A stretch of DNA of 64,000 bases from Amycolatopsis sp. cg9 (GTDB lineage Bacteria > Actinomycetota > Actinomycetes > Mycobacteriales > Pseudonocardiaceae), in contig NZ_CP166850.1 of assembly GCF_041346945.1 (NCBI RefSeq), positions 3,224,001 through 3,288,000 of the forward strand, read 5' to 3'. A model generated the notes under the pieces. The model was not told the origin of the DNA. It ran no database searches and worked only from the letters and a program-made list of their open reading frames with translations. Both the position numbers and the translations under genes were made by a program. Positions 51,211 through 59,635 of this stretch are shown in pieces; positions within the stretch are counted from its first letter, which is position 1; every line of letters begins with the position of its first letter.

Positions 51211-52895
51211 GCCGTACCTCCGATCGGCAGCGTCGCGGCGAACGCGGAAACCTGCAGCCCGCGCAACGGCGTCAGGTCCACGCCCAGCCGCTCGGACAGC
51301 GCGTTCAGCCGCTGGTCGGCGGCGTCGAGCTCACGCGGGTTGCGCGCGCTCACCCGGACCACGCCGCGCAGCCCGATCTTGCCTTCGTCGGACGCCGGGG
51401 AAATCGACATGGCGAGCGTCGCCGACAGCGCGCGGACGCTCGTCAGCGCGTCGAGGCTGCCGGAGATCTTGCCCTTCGGCCAGCCGGTGATCGCGTAGCT
51501 CGCGTGGCCGATGCCGGCCGCGGTCACGCCGGACCAGCGTTCCTGCAGCGTGACCTTGTTCGGCGAACCGGCGACGGCGGTGAGCTCGGCGGCCGAGATG
51601 CCGGCCCGCAGTAGCTCGTCCGGGTCGAGCGGCCGCGTCGGCACGCCCTGCGACTCGAGCGCGTTGCGCACCCGCGAAAGCGCGCCGATCAGCGCGCGGT
51701 GGGCGCCGACGACGCCGCCGCCGCGCTCCCGGATCGCCGCCGGGCAGCGCTTCGGGTCCAGCCGGATCGCGACCCACGTCGTCCGCCGCGCCGCCGCGGG
51801 CAGCGGCCCCAGCACCTCCATGTAGGAGCTGAGCGCCGGCGAGTCCGACGGCAGCGCCGCGCTGCCCGGGTAGCAGTGCCAGATCATCTGGATGGAGTCG
51901 AGCACGACGCCGCGGTCTTCGAGGCACGGGGCGAGCGCCGACAGCGGCAGGCTGGGCGCGCCGCCGGCCTGGGTGATCAGCGCCGGCGTCGGCTCGACGA
52001 GCAGCACCGCCGTCCACGTGCCGTCGTTCCAGGCGAGGCCGACCTGCTGGCGCTCGTGGTCGACGCCGTGCGCCACGACGAGGTCCGGCACCGCGATGCG
52101 GAGCAGGTTCACGCGGGCGTCGTCCGGGCCGGTCACCGTGGTCTCTTCGGCCGCCAGCTCCTCGACGGTGCTCGGCGGCAGCGGGTTCGCGGTCCGGTCG
52201 TGGGACCGGAACGAGTAGCGCATCGTGAGGCCGATCCACTGGGTGAACCAGCGGCCGCGCCAGCGCAGCAGCGCGACGATCAGGGCGAAGCCGACGATGC
52301 CGATCCCGACGTACTTGAGCGACATGTCGATCGCGAGCAGCACCAGCCCGATCGCGAGGCCGACCTCGAGCACGACGAGGTTCGCCACCGGGAGCGGGCC
52401 GAGGTTGACGCCGGACGAGCGGCGCCGCGCCGGCGGGGCCAGCCGCGTCGCGCCGGACGGGGGAGCGGGGCTGCCGCTGTCTTCGGGTCCCTGCGGGCCG
52501 CTCGGGCCGCCAGGCCCACCAGGACCGCCGGGGCCACCGGGACCGCCGCCACCGGGACCACCCGGGCCACCGGGACCGCCGCCACCGGGACCACCCGGGC
52601 CGCCAGGCCCACCAGGGCCACCAGGACCGGGGCCGCCGGGCCGCCCACCGGGACCGGGGCCGGGACCACCGGGACCGGGACCACCAGGACCACGCGGGGG
52701 CATGCCGGGACCGCCCGGGCCACCGGGACCGCCACCGGGCCCACCGGGCCCACCGGGTCCGCCAGGTCCACCGGGGACGCCTCCGGGGCCACCGGGACCA
52801 CCGGGTCTCACCGGACGCGGCGGCGGGCCCGGCTGGCGGCCGGGCGGCGGGGGCCCGGGCGGGCCAGGCGGACGTGGAGGGTTGGTGACGGACAT
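51207..52895 (-). CDS. eccE: Type VII secretion protein EccE with Gly/Pro-rich N-terminus
   Basis: 562 residues from the ATG at 52895 (M-S-V-T-N-P-P-R-P-P); 30 more residues upstream are in frame but without a site. Residues 6-137 are almost pure Gly/Pro repeats, then two transmembrane helices (about 168-188 and 194-211) and a soluble domain of about 350 residues with the EccE pattern (RTTWVAIRLDPKRCPAAIRE, GAHRALIGALSRVRNAL). EccE lies at the periphery of the ESX membrane complex. The repeat-rich arm is unlike mycobacterial EccE. Divergent from eccB across 156 bases. Confidence 0.85.
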   Translation of the reverse strand: MSVTNPPRPPGPPGPPPPGRQPGPPPRPVRPGGPGGPGGVPGGPGGPGGPGGPGGGPGGPGGPGMPPRGPGGPGPGGPGPGPGGRPGGPGPGGPGGPGGPGGPGGGGPGGPGGPGGGGPGGPGGPGGPGGPSGPQGPEDSGSPAPPSGATRLAPPARRRSSGVNLGPLPVANLVVLEVGLAIGLVLLAIDMSLKYVGIGIVGFALIVALLRWRGRWFTQWIGLTMRYSFRSHDRTANPLPPSTVEELAAEETTVTGPDDARVNLLRIAVPDLVVAHGVDHERQQVGLAWNDGTWTAVLLVEPTPALITQAGGAPSLPLSALAPCLEDRGVVLDSIQMIWHCYPGSAALPSDSPALSSYMEVLGPLPAAARRTTWVAIRLDPKRCPAAIRERGGGVVGAHRALIGALSRVRNALESQGVPTRPLDPDELLRAGISAAELTAVAGSPNKVTLQERWSGVTAAGIGHASYAITGWPKGKISGSLDALTSVRALSATLAMSISPASDEGKIGLRGVVRVSARNPRELDAADQRLNALSERLGVDLTPLRGLQVSAFAATLPIGGTA

Positions 52896-53051
52896 CCGCG
52901 CTTTCTCTTCCCCTCGTGCTTGCTGCGTACCCGGAAGCCGGGTCCCGGGGTGTCCGACACTAGCTTGAGTTGGTAGAAACCCCACACCAGACGGTCCCCG
53001 TACGGCTATCCTGCGGAACCGTACCGCGACGGGGAGAGCTGTAGGTCGAGA

Positions 53052-54689
53052 ATGCCATCAACACCCACGACTAAGTCTCAGGTTCAGGCGTATCAGTTCG
53101 TCCTACGGAGGATGCAGTCGGCGCTGGTCCGGCGGGACGCCGTGATGCTGCACGACCCGATGCGCACCCACACGAGGGCCACCATCGTGGGGGTCGTGCT
53201 GGGCGCGCTGGGCATGATCGTGTTCGTCGTCTGGGGCCTGCTCAGCCCGGCGCCTTCGGTGCCCGAGGCCGGGAACATCGTGATCGGCGAGCAGTCCGGC
53301 ACGGTGTACGTCGTGACGGGCAACCCGAAGAGGCTCATCCCCACGTTCAACCTCGCGTCCGCGCGCCTCCTGCTGCTGGCGCAGCAGAAGCAGTCGAGCG
53401 CGGGCAGCGGCGGCGCGACCGCGGCACCGGCCGCGCCCGCGGCGGCGAGCCCGGCGAGTGTGAAGAACCCCACGGTCGTTTCGGACGCGCAGCTGGAGTC
53501 CATTCCGCGCGACAAACTCACCGGAATTCCGGACGGCCCGCAGCTGATCCCGTCGGATTCGCAGCGCATTTCCCCGAATTGGGCGGTGTGCGACCAGGTC
53601 CAGCTCGACACGTCACTGCCGAACCCCGACACCGGCAGGACCAACACCTACGTCTTCGGCGGCATCGCGCCGTCCGGGCTCGGCACCGAACTGGGTGAGA
53701 ACGAGGCGTTGCTGGCGAAGGCCGACAACGGCAAGACCTACCTCGTCTACCGCCTGCCGAGCTCGCGGAACCGGCCGAACGCCAACACCGTGCGCGCGGA
53801 GATCGACGTCGACAACGCCAACGACGCCGTCCGGACGGCGCTGCAGCTGCCGCCGACGGCGCGGAAGATCACGCCGGGCCTGCTGAACGCGATCCCGGAG
53901 GTCGCGAAGCTGTCGCCGCCGCAGATCCCGAGCGGCCAGGCCCCGGCCGACTTCGACGGCCTGACCGCCGGCGACGTCTTCTCCACGCAGCCGACCGGCG
54001 CGCAGCCGGACTACTGGGCGATCACGACCACCGGCATCCAGAAGGTGTCCAACGCGGTCGCCGACATCATCCGCGTCGCGAAGAACGGCAGCGCGGGCCG
54101 GATCCAGGTCCTCGGCCTGGACAAGCTGGCCGGTGTGCGCGTGCTGCAGCCCACCGACAAGGACTACATCGCGGTCGACGACTTCCCGCGGTCGGTCCCG
54201 ACGGTCCTCGACGCGACGAAGAACTCGTCGGTCGCCTGCCTGGGCTGGTCCCTGGTCGGGTCCGGCACCGACCGGGACGCGCACACCTCGGTGTACGTCG
54301 ACACGCAGCTGCCGGGCCAGAAGGGCACCGGCGACAAGTTCACCCCGATGACGGTGACCACGCCGGGCCCGAACCGCGTGCCGATCAACGGCTTCTACCT
54401 CAAGCCGGGCTTCGCCGCGGTGGTCCAGTCCGCGACCGGCAAGGACAGCTTCGGCAAGGGCGCCATCCAGCTGATCTCCGACCGGGGGATCCGCTACAGC
54501 GTCCCGGACGCGGCGACGGCGGACGCGATCGGCCTGAACAACCGGCAGCCCGCGCCCGAGTCGGTCATCGGGCTGCTGCCGACCGGGGCGTCGCTGAACA
54601 CCCAGGACGTGCGCAAGCAGTTCGACTCCGTGCCGATCGACCCGAACGCCGGCTCGTTCGCGACGCCGACCGCCCCGGCGGGGAACTGA
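53052..54689 (+). CDS. eccB: Type VII secretion protein EccB
   Basis: 545 residues. A cytoplasmic N-terminus with QVQAYQFVLRRMQSALVRRDA, the EccB signature; one transmembrane helix (about 44-65); and a large external domain with two Cys (CDQVQLDT and ACLGWS) that probably form a disulfide. EccB makes the periplasmic part of the ESX channel. The ATG is at 53052 with a GGGGAGAG site. The 156-base divergent gap to eccE holds a few TA-containing hexamers, none convincing. Confidence 0.93.
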   Translation: MPSTPTTKSQVQAYQFVLRRMQSALVRRDAVMLHDPMRTHTRATIVGVVLGALGMIVFVVWGLLSPAPSVPEAGNIVIGEQSGTVYVVTGNPKRLIPTFNLASARLLLLAQQKQSSAGSGGATAAPAAPAAASPASVKNPTVVSDAQLESIPRDKLTGIPDGPQLIPSDSQRISPNWAVCDQVQLDTSLPNPDTGRTNTYVFGGIAPSGLGTELGENEALLAKADNGKTYLVYRLPSSRNRPNANTVRAEIDVDNANDAVRTALQLPPTARKITPGLLNAIPEVAKLSPPQIPSGQAPADFDGLTAGDVFSTQPTGAQPDYWAITTTGIQKVSNAVADIIRVAKNGSAGRIQVLGLDKLAGVRVLQPTDKDYIAVDDFPRSVPTVLDATKNSSVACLGWSLVGSGTDRDAHTSVYVDTQLPGQKGTGDKFTPMTVTTPGPNRVPINGFYLKPGFAAVVQSATGKDSFGKGAIQLISDRGIRYSVPDAATADAIGLNNRQPAPESVIGLLPTGASLNTQDVRKQFDSVPIDPNAGSFATPTAPAGN

Positions 54690-54751
54690 CCGGAACCGCC
54701 GGTCCGCCGCGGGCGTCACACGCCCACACGCAACAGCTGAGCGGAGGTGCC

Positions 54752-55072
54752 GTGGCCGGCTTGAGGATGGACGGCGTCGTCGTCGCCGAGTACGCCAAGA
54801 CGGCCGAGGCGGCCGCAGGCGACTTGGACGCGGCGGCGGGCGAGATCGGGGGCGAAGGCGTTTCCGCGGAGTCCTACGGGCCGCTGGGGGCCGGGATCGG
54901 CCTCGGCGCGTCGTACGGGCGCGCGGCCGGGGCGCTGCGGCGGCAGCTGACCGACGGCGCGGAAGCGCTGCGCTCGGCCGCGGAGGCGCTGCGGCAGGTC
55001 ACGGTGCGCCACGACGGCCAGGACGCCGACGCCGCCGAGCTGATCAAGCGGGCCGGGAGGCTCGAAGGATGA
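54752..55072 (+). CDS. EspC-like helical protein of the ESX locus
   Basis: 106 residues, GTG start at 54752 with GGAGG at 54742-54746. Two Ala-rich helices with a Tyr-Gly-Pro-Leu turn, similar in layout to EspC/DUF2580 proteins; no signal peptide. It overlaps the following WXG100-type gene by 4 bp, and the pair may be secreted as a heterodimer by the locus (inference). Confidence 0.7.
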   Translation: MAGLRMDGVVVAEYAKTAEAAAGDLDAAAGEIGGEGVSAESYGPLGAGIGLGASYGRAAGALRRQLTDGAEALRSAAEALRQVTVRHDGQDADAAELIKRAGRLEG

Positions 55073-56133
55073 TCGCCGAGAGCTCGACCGAGTCCATCCC
55101 GCACCCCTTGGCGAAGCAGCAGCCGGTCGCGGTGGCCGTGCCGCAGGGCGAGGACATCACCGCGGCGGCCGAGCCGTACCTGGGCTACCTCACCGACCTC
55201 GCCCGGCAGCTGGGTGTCCTCGATCCCGTCGAGACGTACTTCCGCCCGCTGATCGGCCGCTGGGCCGACCTCGGCGCCGAAGCGGACCGCCTGCGCCAGG
55301 CGGCGTCCGTCGCGGCCGAGGTCTCCTCGCGGCTCGACGACCAGCTGGGCCGCCTCGACGCGGGCTGGGAGGGGCGCGACGCGGACTCGTTCGTGGCCTA
55401 CATCCGCGAAATCGGCGCTGCGGGCGGCGACCTCGAGGAAGCGCTGAACGTCCTGGCGGGCGCGCTCGACGAGCTGGTCGAGTCGGTCCGCCACGTCGTC
55501 GTCGACCTCGTCGAAGTCCTGGTGGACACGGCGGACCTGACGTCGGAGACGATGCTCCTCCCGAGCGGCGGCGCCCGGCGGGCGCGGGCCCAGCTGGCGG
55601 AGACGCAGGAGTCGGCGAAGGCGCTGTACGAGACCGCGCGGGACGTGATGGAGGCGTTCGACCGGCTCTGCGACGGCGTCGACGACCCCGACGCGGCTTC
55701 GCGGAGCATCGAGATCCGGCACCGGTACCCGCAGGAGCGGTTCAAGCTGCACGACGGCGCGCTGAACGACGCCGCGGCCGAGGAAGCGACGACGCCGTCG
55801 TCGGCCGGGGCTTCGGACGAGGTCACGTCGCCGTCTTCGGCCGAGCCGAAGCACACCGGCGCGGGCACCCCGGACACCGCGCAGCCCGCCGACGCCCCGC
55901 CGCCCGCGCCCGCCCCGGAGCACGCGGCGAACCAGACGACGTCGGGTGTCCCGATGATGCCGATGATGGGCTTCGGCGCGTTCGGCGGCGGTGGCCAGGG
56001 CCGGCGTCAGCCGAAGACGCGGCCGGTGACGAAGCCGTCGGAGCTGCTGGGCGAGCCCGGGCTGGTCGCCCCGCCGGTGATCGGCGAAGACGAGAAGCCG
56101 GCGCAGGACCAGAAGAAGCCGCCGGCGCAGTGA
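55069..56133 (+). CDS. WXG100/EspB-like secreted substrate with disordered tail
   Basis: 354 residues. Residues 30-215 are helical with Trp100-x-Gly102 (LDAGWEGRDADSF) and long coiled stretches; residues 235-354 are Pro/Ala/Gly/Glu-rich and probably disordered, with a Met-rich GVPMMPMMGFG segment. The layout is like mycobacterial EspB or a PPE-type substrate. It shares its start with the stop of the EspC-like gene. Convergent with mycP, a terminator between them. Confidence 0.7.
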   Translation: MIAESSTESIPHPLAKQQPVAVAVPQGEDITAAAEPYLGYLTDLARQLGVLDPVETYFRPLIGRWADLGAEADRLRQAASVAAEVSSRLDDQLGRLDAGWEGRDADSFVAYIREIGAAGGDLEEALNVLAGALDELVESVRHVVVDLVEVLVDTADLTSETMLLPSGGARRARAQLAETQESAKALYETARDVMEAFDRLCDGVDDPDAASRSIEIRHRYPQERFKLHDGALNDAAAEEATTPSSAGASDEVTSPSSAEPKHTGAGTPDTAQPADAPPPAPAPEHAANQTTSGVPMMPMMGFGAFGGGGQGRRQPKTRPVTKPSELLGEPGLVAPPVIGEDEKPAQDQKKPPAQ

Positions 56134-56136
56134 TTT

Positions 56137-56169
56137 CCCGTGGCCCGCGCGGGAAGCGCGGGCCACGGG
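56137..56169. terminator. Bidirectional terminator between EspB-like gene and mycP
   Basis: Perfect 14-bp stem (56137-56150 with 56156-56169), loop GGGAA, immediately after the forward stop and before the reverse stop. Confidence 0.88.
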
Positions 56170-56175
56170 CCGTCG

Positions 56176-57777
56176 TCAGCGGCGGGCCGGCCCGGTTTCG
56201 GCCGGGCGGTTGCGGCGGATCGTGTGCATCACGAACAGCGTGATCAGCAGCGCCACCACACCACCGCCGGTCCCCGCCAGCGCCACGATCACCGGGGTCG
56301 AGCTGCGGTCGTTCGCCGGGGGCAGCTGGGCCATCTGCTGGGACGGGATCGGGGCCATGCCGCCGACCTCGGAGGGGAGGGTCGCCGTCAGCGCGGCCAC
56401 CGGGTCGATCACGCCGAAGCCGACGAAGTTGTCCCGCCCGCCCGGTGCGGCCGGGTGCTGCGCCGTCTCCTTGATGCGGTTGACGATGCCCCGCCCGTCG
56501 AGGTTCGGGAACTTCGCCTTGACCAGCGCCGCCAGGCCGGCGACGTACGGCGCCGCGAAGCTGGTGCCCTGGATCTCGCTGGCCTTGTCGCCGCTTTCGA
56601 ACGTCAGGTTCGCCAGGCCGTTGGAGCCTTCGGCGGGGTCGAGCGAAATGATCTTCGTGCCGGGTGCCGCGACCCCGACCCACGGGCCGTGCACGCTGAA
56701 CGCGGCCACGCCGCCGGTTTCGTCGATCGCGCCCACCGACAGGACGTCGTCGGCGAACCACGGCGGCGTCACGATCGTCTTCGGCTTCTTCGCGTCGGGC
56801 TGGTCGTTCTGCGGGCAGGTGTCCGTCGCGTTGCCCGCGGCGGCGATGATCACGACGCCCTTCTCCGCCGCGAAGTGCACGGCGGCCTGGACCTGCTGCT
56901 CGCCTTCGGTGATCGACCCGGTCGCCGGACGGCAGTTGTCGACCGACATGTTGATGATGTCGGCTTCGTTGCGCTCGGCGATGCCGCGGATGATCTCGGC
57001 CAGCGTCTTCAGCGTGCCCGCGGTGCCGGCCTTCTCCAGCTGGCGCCCGCCGTTGGACTGCCCGGGCGAGGTCTGATCGCCTTCGCTGCTCCCGCCACCA
57101 CCGCCGCTGGGCGGCAGCGACGATTCCGACCCGGACGGCGGGTTGGTGCTCGACGAGGGCGTGCCCCCGGTGCTGGACGACGGCGGCGGTGCCGCCGTCT
57201 CGGTGTTGGGCTCGTAGTTCTCGCTCAGCTGGCGGTAGGACACGATCGTCGCGTCCGGGGCGACGCCGACGAACCCGACCTCGGGGTTGTCCGGCTTGCC
57301 CGCGATGATCCCGGCGACCTCGGTGCCGTGGCCGTCGCAGTCCTCGAGCCCCGGCGGCTGGTTCTTCGTCGTCGGGGCGACGTAGTCACCGCCGGGCAGG
57401 AGGTTGGGCAGCCAGGGGTGCCGCGTCACGCCGGTGTCGACCACCGCGACCCGGACGCCCTTGCCCGCGCCGCCGCCGGTGGCCGCCTTGACGATGTCCT
57501 GCGCCTTGGAGATCTGCAGGTACTCCTGGCCCCACGGCCGGTTCTTGAGCACGATGTTCTCGCCGAGGCTGCGCTGCACGCAGCCCTTCGACTGCTTGTA
57601 GCTCTTGTCCGGCTTGCGCTCGTCCGGGATCAGCTTGCCCGGGTCGACCGGCGGCGGGGTCGCGAAGTAGCCGTCGGCCGCCGTCTGCGCCCACCCCGGC
57701 ACCGCGATCGCCAGTGGCGACAGGACGCCGATCGTGCCGGCCAGCAAAGCCGTCGTGGTCCGCCGTGCCACTGACAT
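56176..57777 (-). CDS. mycP: Mycosin, type VII secretion subtilisin-like protease
   Basis: 533 residues from the ATG at 57777 (M-S-V-A-R-R). Signal peptide 1-31, then a subtilase with Asp114 (VAVVDTG), His150 (DGHGTEVAG) and Ser406 (GTSFAAP), and the oxyanion Asn in AAAGN. A C-terminal transmembrane helix (about 498-518) holds it in the membrane. Between the Asp-His region and the central helix lies a Ser/Pro/Gly-rich loop of about 55 residues (about 190-245), longer than usual. Mycosins stabilise the ESX complex. The stop of this gene is 21 bases after the shared terminator. Confidence 0.93.
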   Translation of the reverse strand: MSVARRTTTALLAGTIGVLSPLAIAVPGWAQTAADGYFATPPPVDPGKLIPDERKPDKSYKQSKGCVQRSLGENIVLKNRPWGQEYLQISKAQDIVKAATGGGAGKGVRVAVVDTGVTRHPWLPNLLPGGDYVAPTTKNQPPGLEDCDGHGTEVAGIIAGKPDNPEVGFVGVAPDATIVSYRQLSENYEPNTETAAPPPSSSTGGTPSSSTNPPSGSESSLPPSGGGGGSSEGDQTSPGQSNGGRQLEKAGTAGTLKTLAEIIRGIAERNEADIINMSVDNCRPATGSITEGEQQVQAAVHFAAEKGVVIIAAAGNATDTCPQNDQPDAKKPKTIVTPPWFADDVLSVGAIDETGGVAAFSVHGPWVGVAAPGTKIISLDPAEGSNGLANLTFESGDKASEIQGTSFAAPYVAGLAALVKAKFPNLDGRGIVNRIKETAQHPAAPGGRDNFVGFGVIDPVAALTATLPSEVGGMAPIPSQQMAQLPPANDRSSTPVIVALAGTGGGVVALLITLFVMHTIRRNRPAETGPARR

Positions 57778-57797
57778 CCGAGATTCACCCGATCCGG

Positions 57798-59192
57798 TCA
57801 CTTGAAGTTCAGGTGCCGCAGGGTGGTGTAGAGGTCCATCACACCCAGGGCGAGCGGGAGCACCGACGCGATGCAGAGCGCCTCGATGATCTCCACGGTC
57901 CGGCGCAGCGGCGGCGAGAAGCGCTGGTTCGGGAAGATCACGCCGACCACGAGCGCGCCCGCGGCGAGCAGGATCAGCGCGCCGAAGACGTAGAGCAGGC
58001 GGTTCTGGGCGCTCGCCGAGACCAGCCAGCCGATGCCGATCCCGGTCGCCGAGACCAGGCCGGTGGTGAGCAGGGCGATGGCCTGGCTGCCGTTGGCGTA
58101 CGCGCGGGCGCGCAGCAGCAGGACGAGCGTCGCGACGACGCCGAGGATGATCCCGAACGCGCCGGGCGCGCTCGCGGCGATCACCGCGGAGATGGCGACC
58201 GTGGCGCCGCAGCCGACCATCAGGCCGGTCATGTAGTTGTGCGCGACCGCCGTGCGGCGTTCGATCGCCCGGTAGTCGGGGAAGCCGGAGTCTTCCTTCA
58301 GCTCTTCCGCGTTGCTCGGGACGTGCGGCAGCGGCAGCTTCGCGAGCCAGATCGTGGCGCGCGGCAGGATGGAGATGCAGGCGAGGGCGACCGCGACGGT
58401 GCCGGCCGCGATGCCGGCCGCCGGGTGCGCGATGAGCGTGCCGAAGAGGAACGCCAGCGCCCCGAAGGTGCCGGCGGTGGCCGCCGCGATGAACGTCGTG
58501 ATGCCGGCGCCGATGACCATGATGCAGACGGACGCGACGATGATCACGAGGACCGCGCCGAGCAGCAGGTTCGCCCGCAGGGACAGGCCGGGCACGATGT
58601 AGAAGCCGCTGACGAAGGCCAGTGGGAGGCCGCCGGCCGCGGCGATCAGCACGCCGGTCGCTTCCGCCTGGTAGCCCTTGGCGAGCGTGGCGCCGACCGC
58701 GACGCACGCGATCGCGCCGATGCCGCCCGCGATGGCCGCGCCGAGCGCGCTGCCGCCGTAGAAGGAGCCGCTCATGAACAGCGCGACGGCGGCGACGACC
58801 AGCGCCAGCCCGCCCGCGACGTGCCCGAAGCGGTTCGCCGTCTCCTTGGTCCACGGCCGGAAGCTGTCGGGGGAGGACTCGGCGATCGCGTCGACGACGT
58901 CGTCGTACAGCGGTGGCGGCGGGTTCTCGTTGCGCTTGCGCAGCTGCAGCAGCTCACCGTCGACGACGCCGAGCGAGGCCAGCGTCCGGCTCGGGTCGAG
59001 CGGCGCGTCCCCGAGCTTGGCGAGCGCCCAGCCCCCGTGGCGGGCCCCGCCGTCGGGCGACGTCTCCTTGGCCATGTCCAGCAGCATCGGCAGGAGGTCG
59101 GCCACCGCGACGTCGGCGGGCAGCGCCACGTCGATCCGCGTGGAGGGCGCGACGACCGTCACCCTGCTGAAAACTGTCGTGCCCGTAGCCAC
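57798..59192 (-). CDS. eccD: Type VII secretion protein EccD
   Basis: 464 residues. N-terminal ubiquitin-like domain (about 8-88, VTVVAPSTRIDVALPADVAV), then eleven hydrophobic segments that form the membrane channel. ATG at 59192. mycP begins 20 bases later on the same strand. A -10 like TATAAG on the reverse strand (59232-59237) could start an eccD-mycP transcript about 30 bases upstream. Confidence 0.93.
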   Translation of the reverse strand: MATGTTVFSRVTVVAPSTRIDVALPADVAVADLLPMLLDMAKETSPDGGARHGGWALAKLGDAPLDPSRTLASLGVVDGELLQLRKRNENPPPPLYDDVVDAIAESSPDSFRPWTKETANRFGHVAGGLALVVAAVALFMSGSFYGGSALGAAIAGGIGAIACVAVGATLAKGYQAEATGVLIAAAGGLPLAFVSGFYIVPGLSLRANLLLGAVLVIIVASVCIMVIGAGITTFIAAATAGTFGALAFLFGTLIAHPAAGIAAGTVAVALACISILPRATIWLAKLPLPHVPSNAEELKEDSGFPDYRAIERRTAVAHNYMTGLMVGCGATVAISAVIAASAPGAFGIILGVVATLVLLLRARAYANGSQAIALLTTGLVSATGIGIGWLVSASAQNRLLYVFGALILLAAGALVVGVIFPNQRFSPPLRRTVEIIEALCIASVLPLALGVMDLYTTLRHLNFK

Positions 59193-59231
59193 TGCACTGC
59201 CCCCGCTCGGTTGAGACTGCTCCCGGGGGAA

Positions 59232-59237
59232 CTTATA
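59232..59237 (-). promoter_or_regulatory. Possible -10 of the eccD-mycP promoter
   Basis: TATAAG on the reverse strand, about 40 bases before the eccD start; the -35 (GTGATG, 59255-59260, 17-base spacer) is weak. Confidence 0.35.
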
Positions 59238-59316
59238 CCGGACCGCGGTGCCCGCATCACCGAACGTCCGAAATTCACCGCCGGGCCCAGCTCAGGTCAC
59301 CGGTGGTCCGGGCCGC

Positions 59317-59373
59317 GGACGTCATGAACGGGTCGTTCATGACGTCCGGTGCGGTGAAAGGGTCGTTCACCGC
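59317..59373. repeat. Two palindromic repeats in tandem, family of 25571
   Basis: First: perfect 14-base arms 59317-59330 and 59334-59347 around a GGT. Second: 8-base arms 59351-59358 and 59366-59373. Both contain a GTGAA/CATGAA-G-GGTCGTTCA core similar to the arms at 25571-25623. They lie in the 443-base eccD-eccC divergent gap, which otherwise holds -10-like TACACT (59489-59494) and TAGGTT (59565-59570). Confidence 0.75.
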
Positions 59374-59635
59374 GTCCGACGGGAGCGGTCGCGGCGCCGA
59401 GCAGCGGCTCCGAGTGCCGCCGGCATCCGGGCGTCCGGCGAACGCAGGTCGGCGACCGGACGGCGGCGTTACTGTCGGTGCCGCGCCGTACACTCGCCTG
59501 GCGAGGTCGGACCGGGTTCACGAGGGCGTTACGGCATCCGCCGGAATTCCGCCGCGGCGTTCGATAGGTTGATCCGCGCACCTTGCGCACCAAAGCGGTG
59601 GCAGCCATCGTCGAGTTTGAATGAGGGGTCCTTCG

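Noticed and set aside
52490..52870. Repeat array of GGCCCACC-like units
   Set aside because: It is the Gly/Pro coding region of eccE; no spacers.
57714..59327. 537-codon forward frame opposite mycP and eccD
   Set aside because: Shadow of eccD; the reverse frame has the ubiquitin-like domain and eleven membrane helices.
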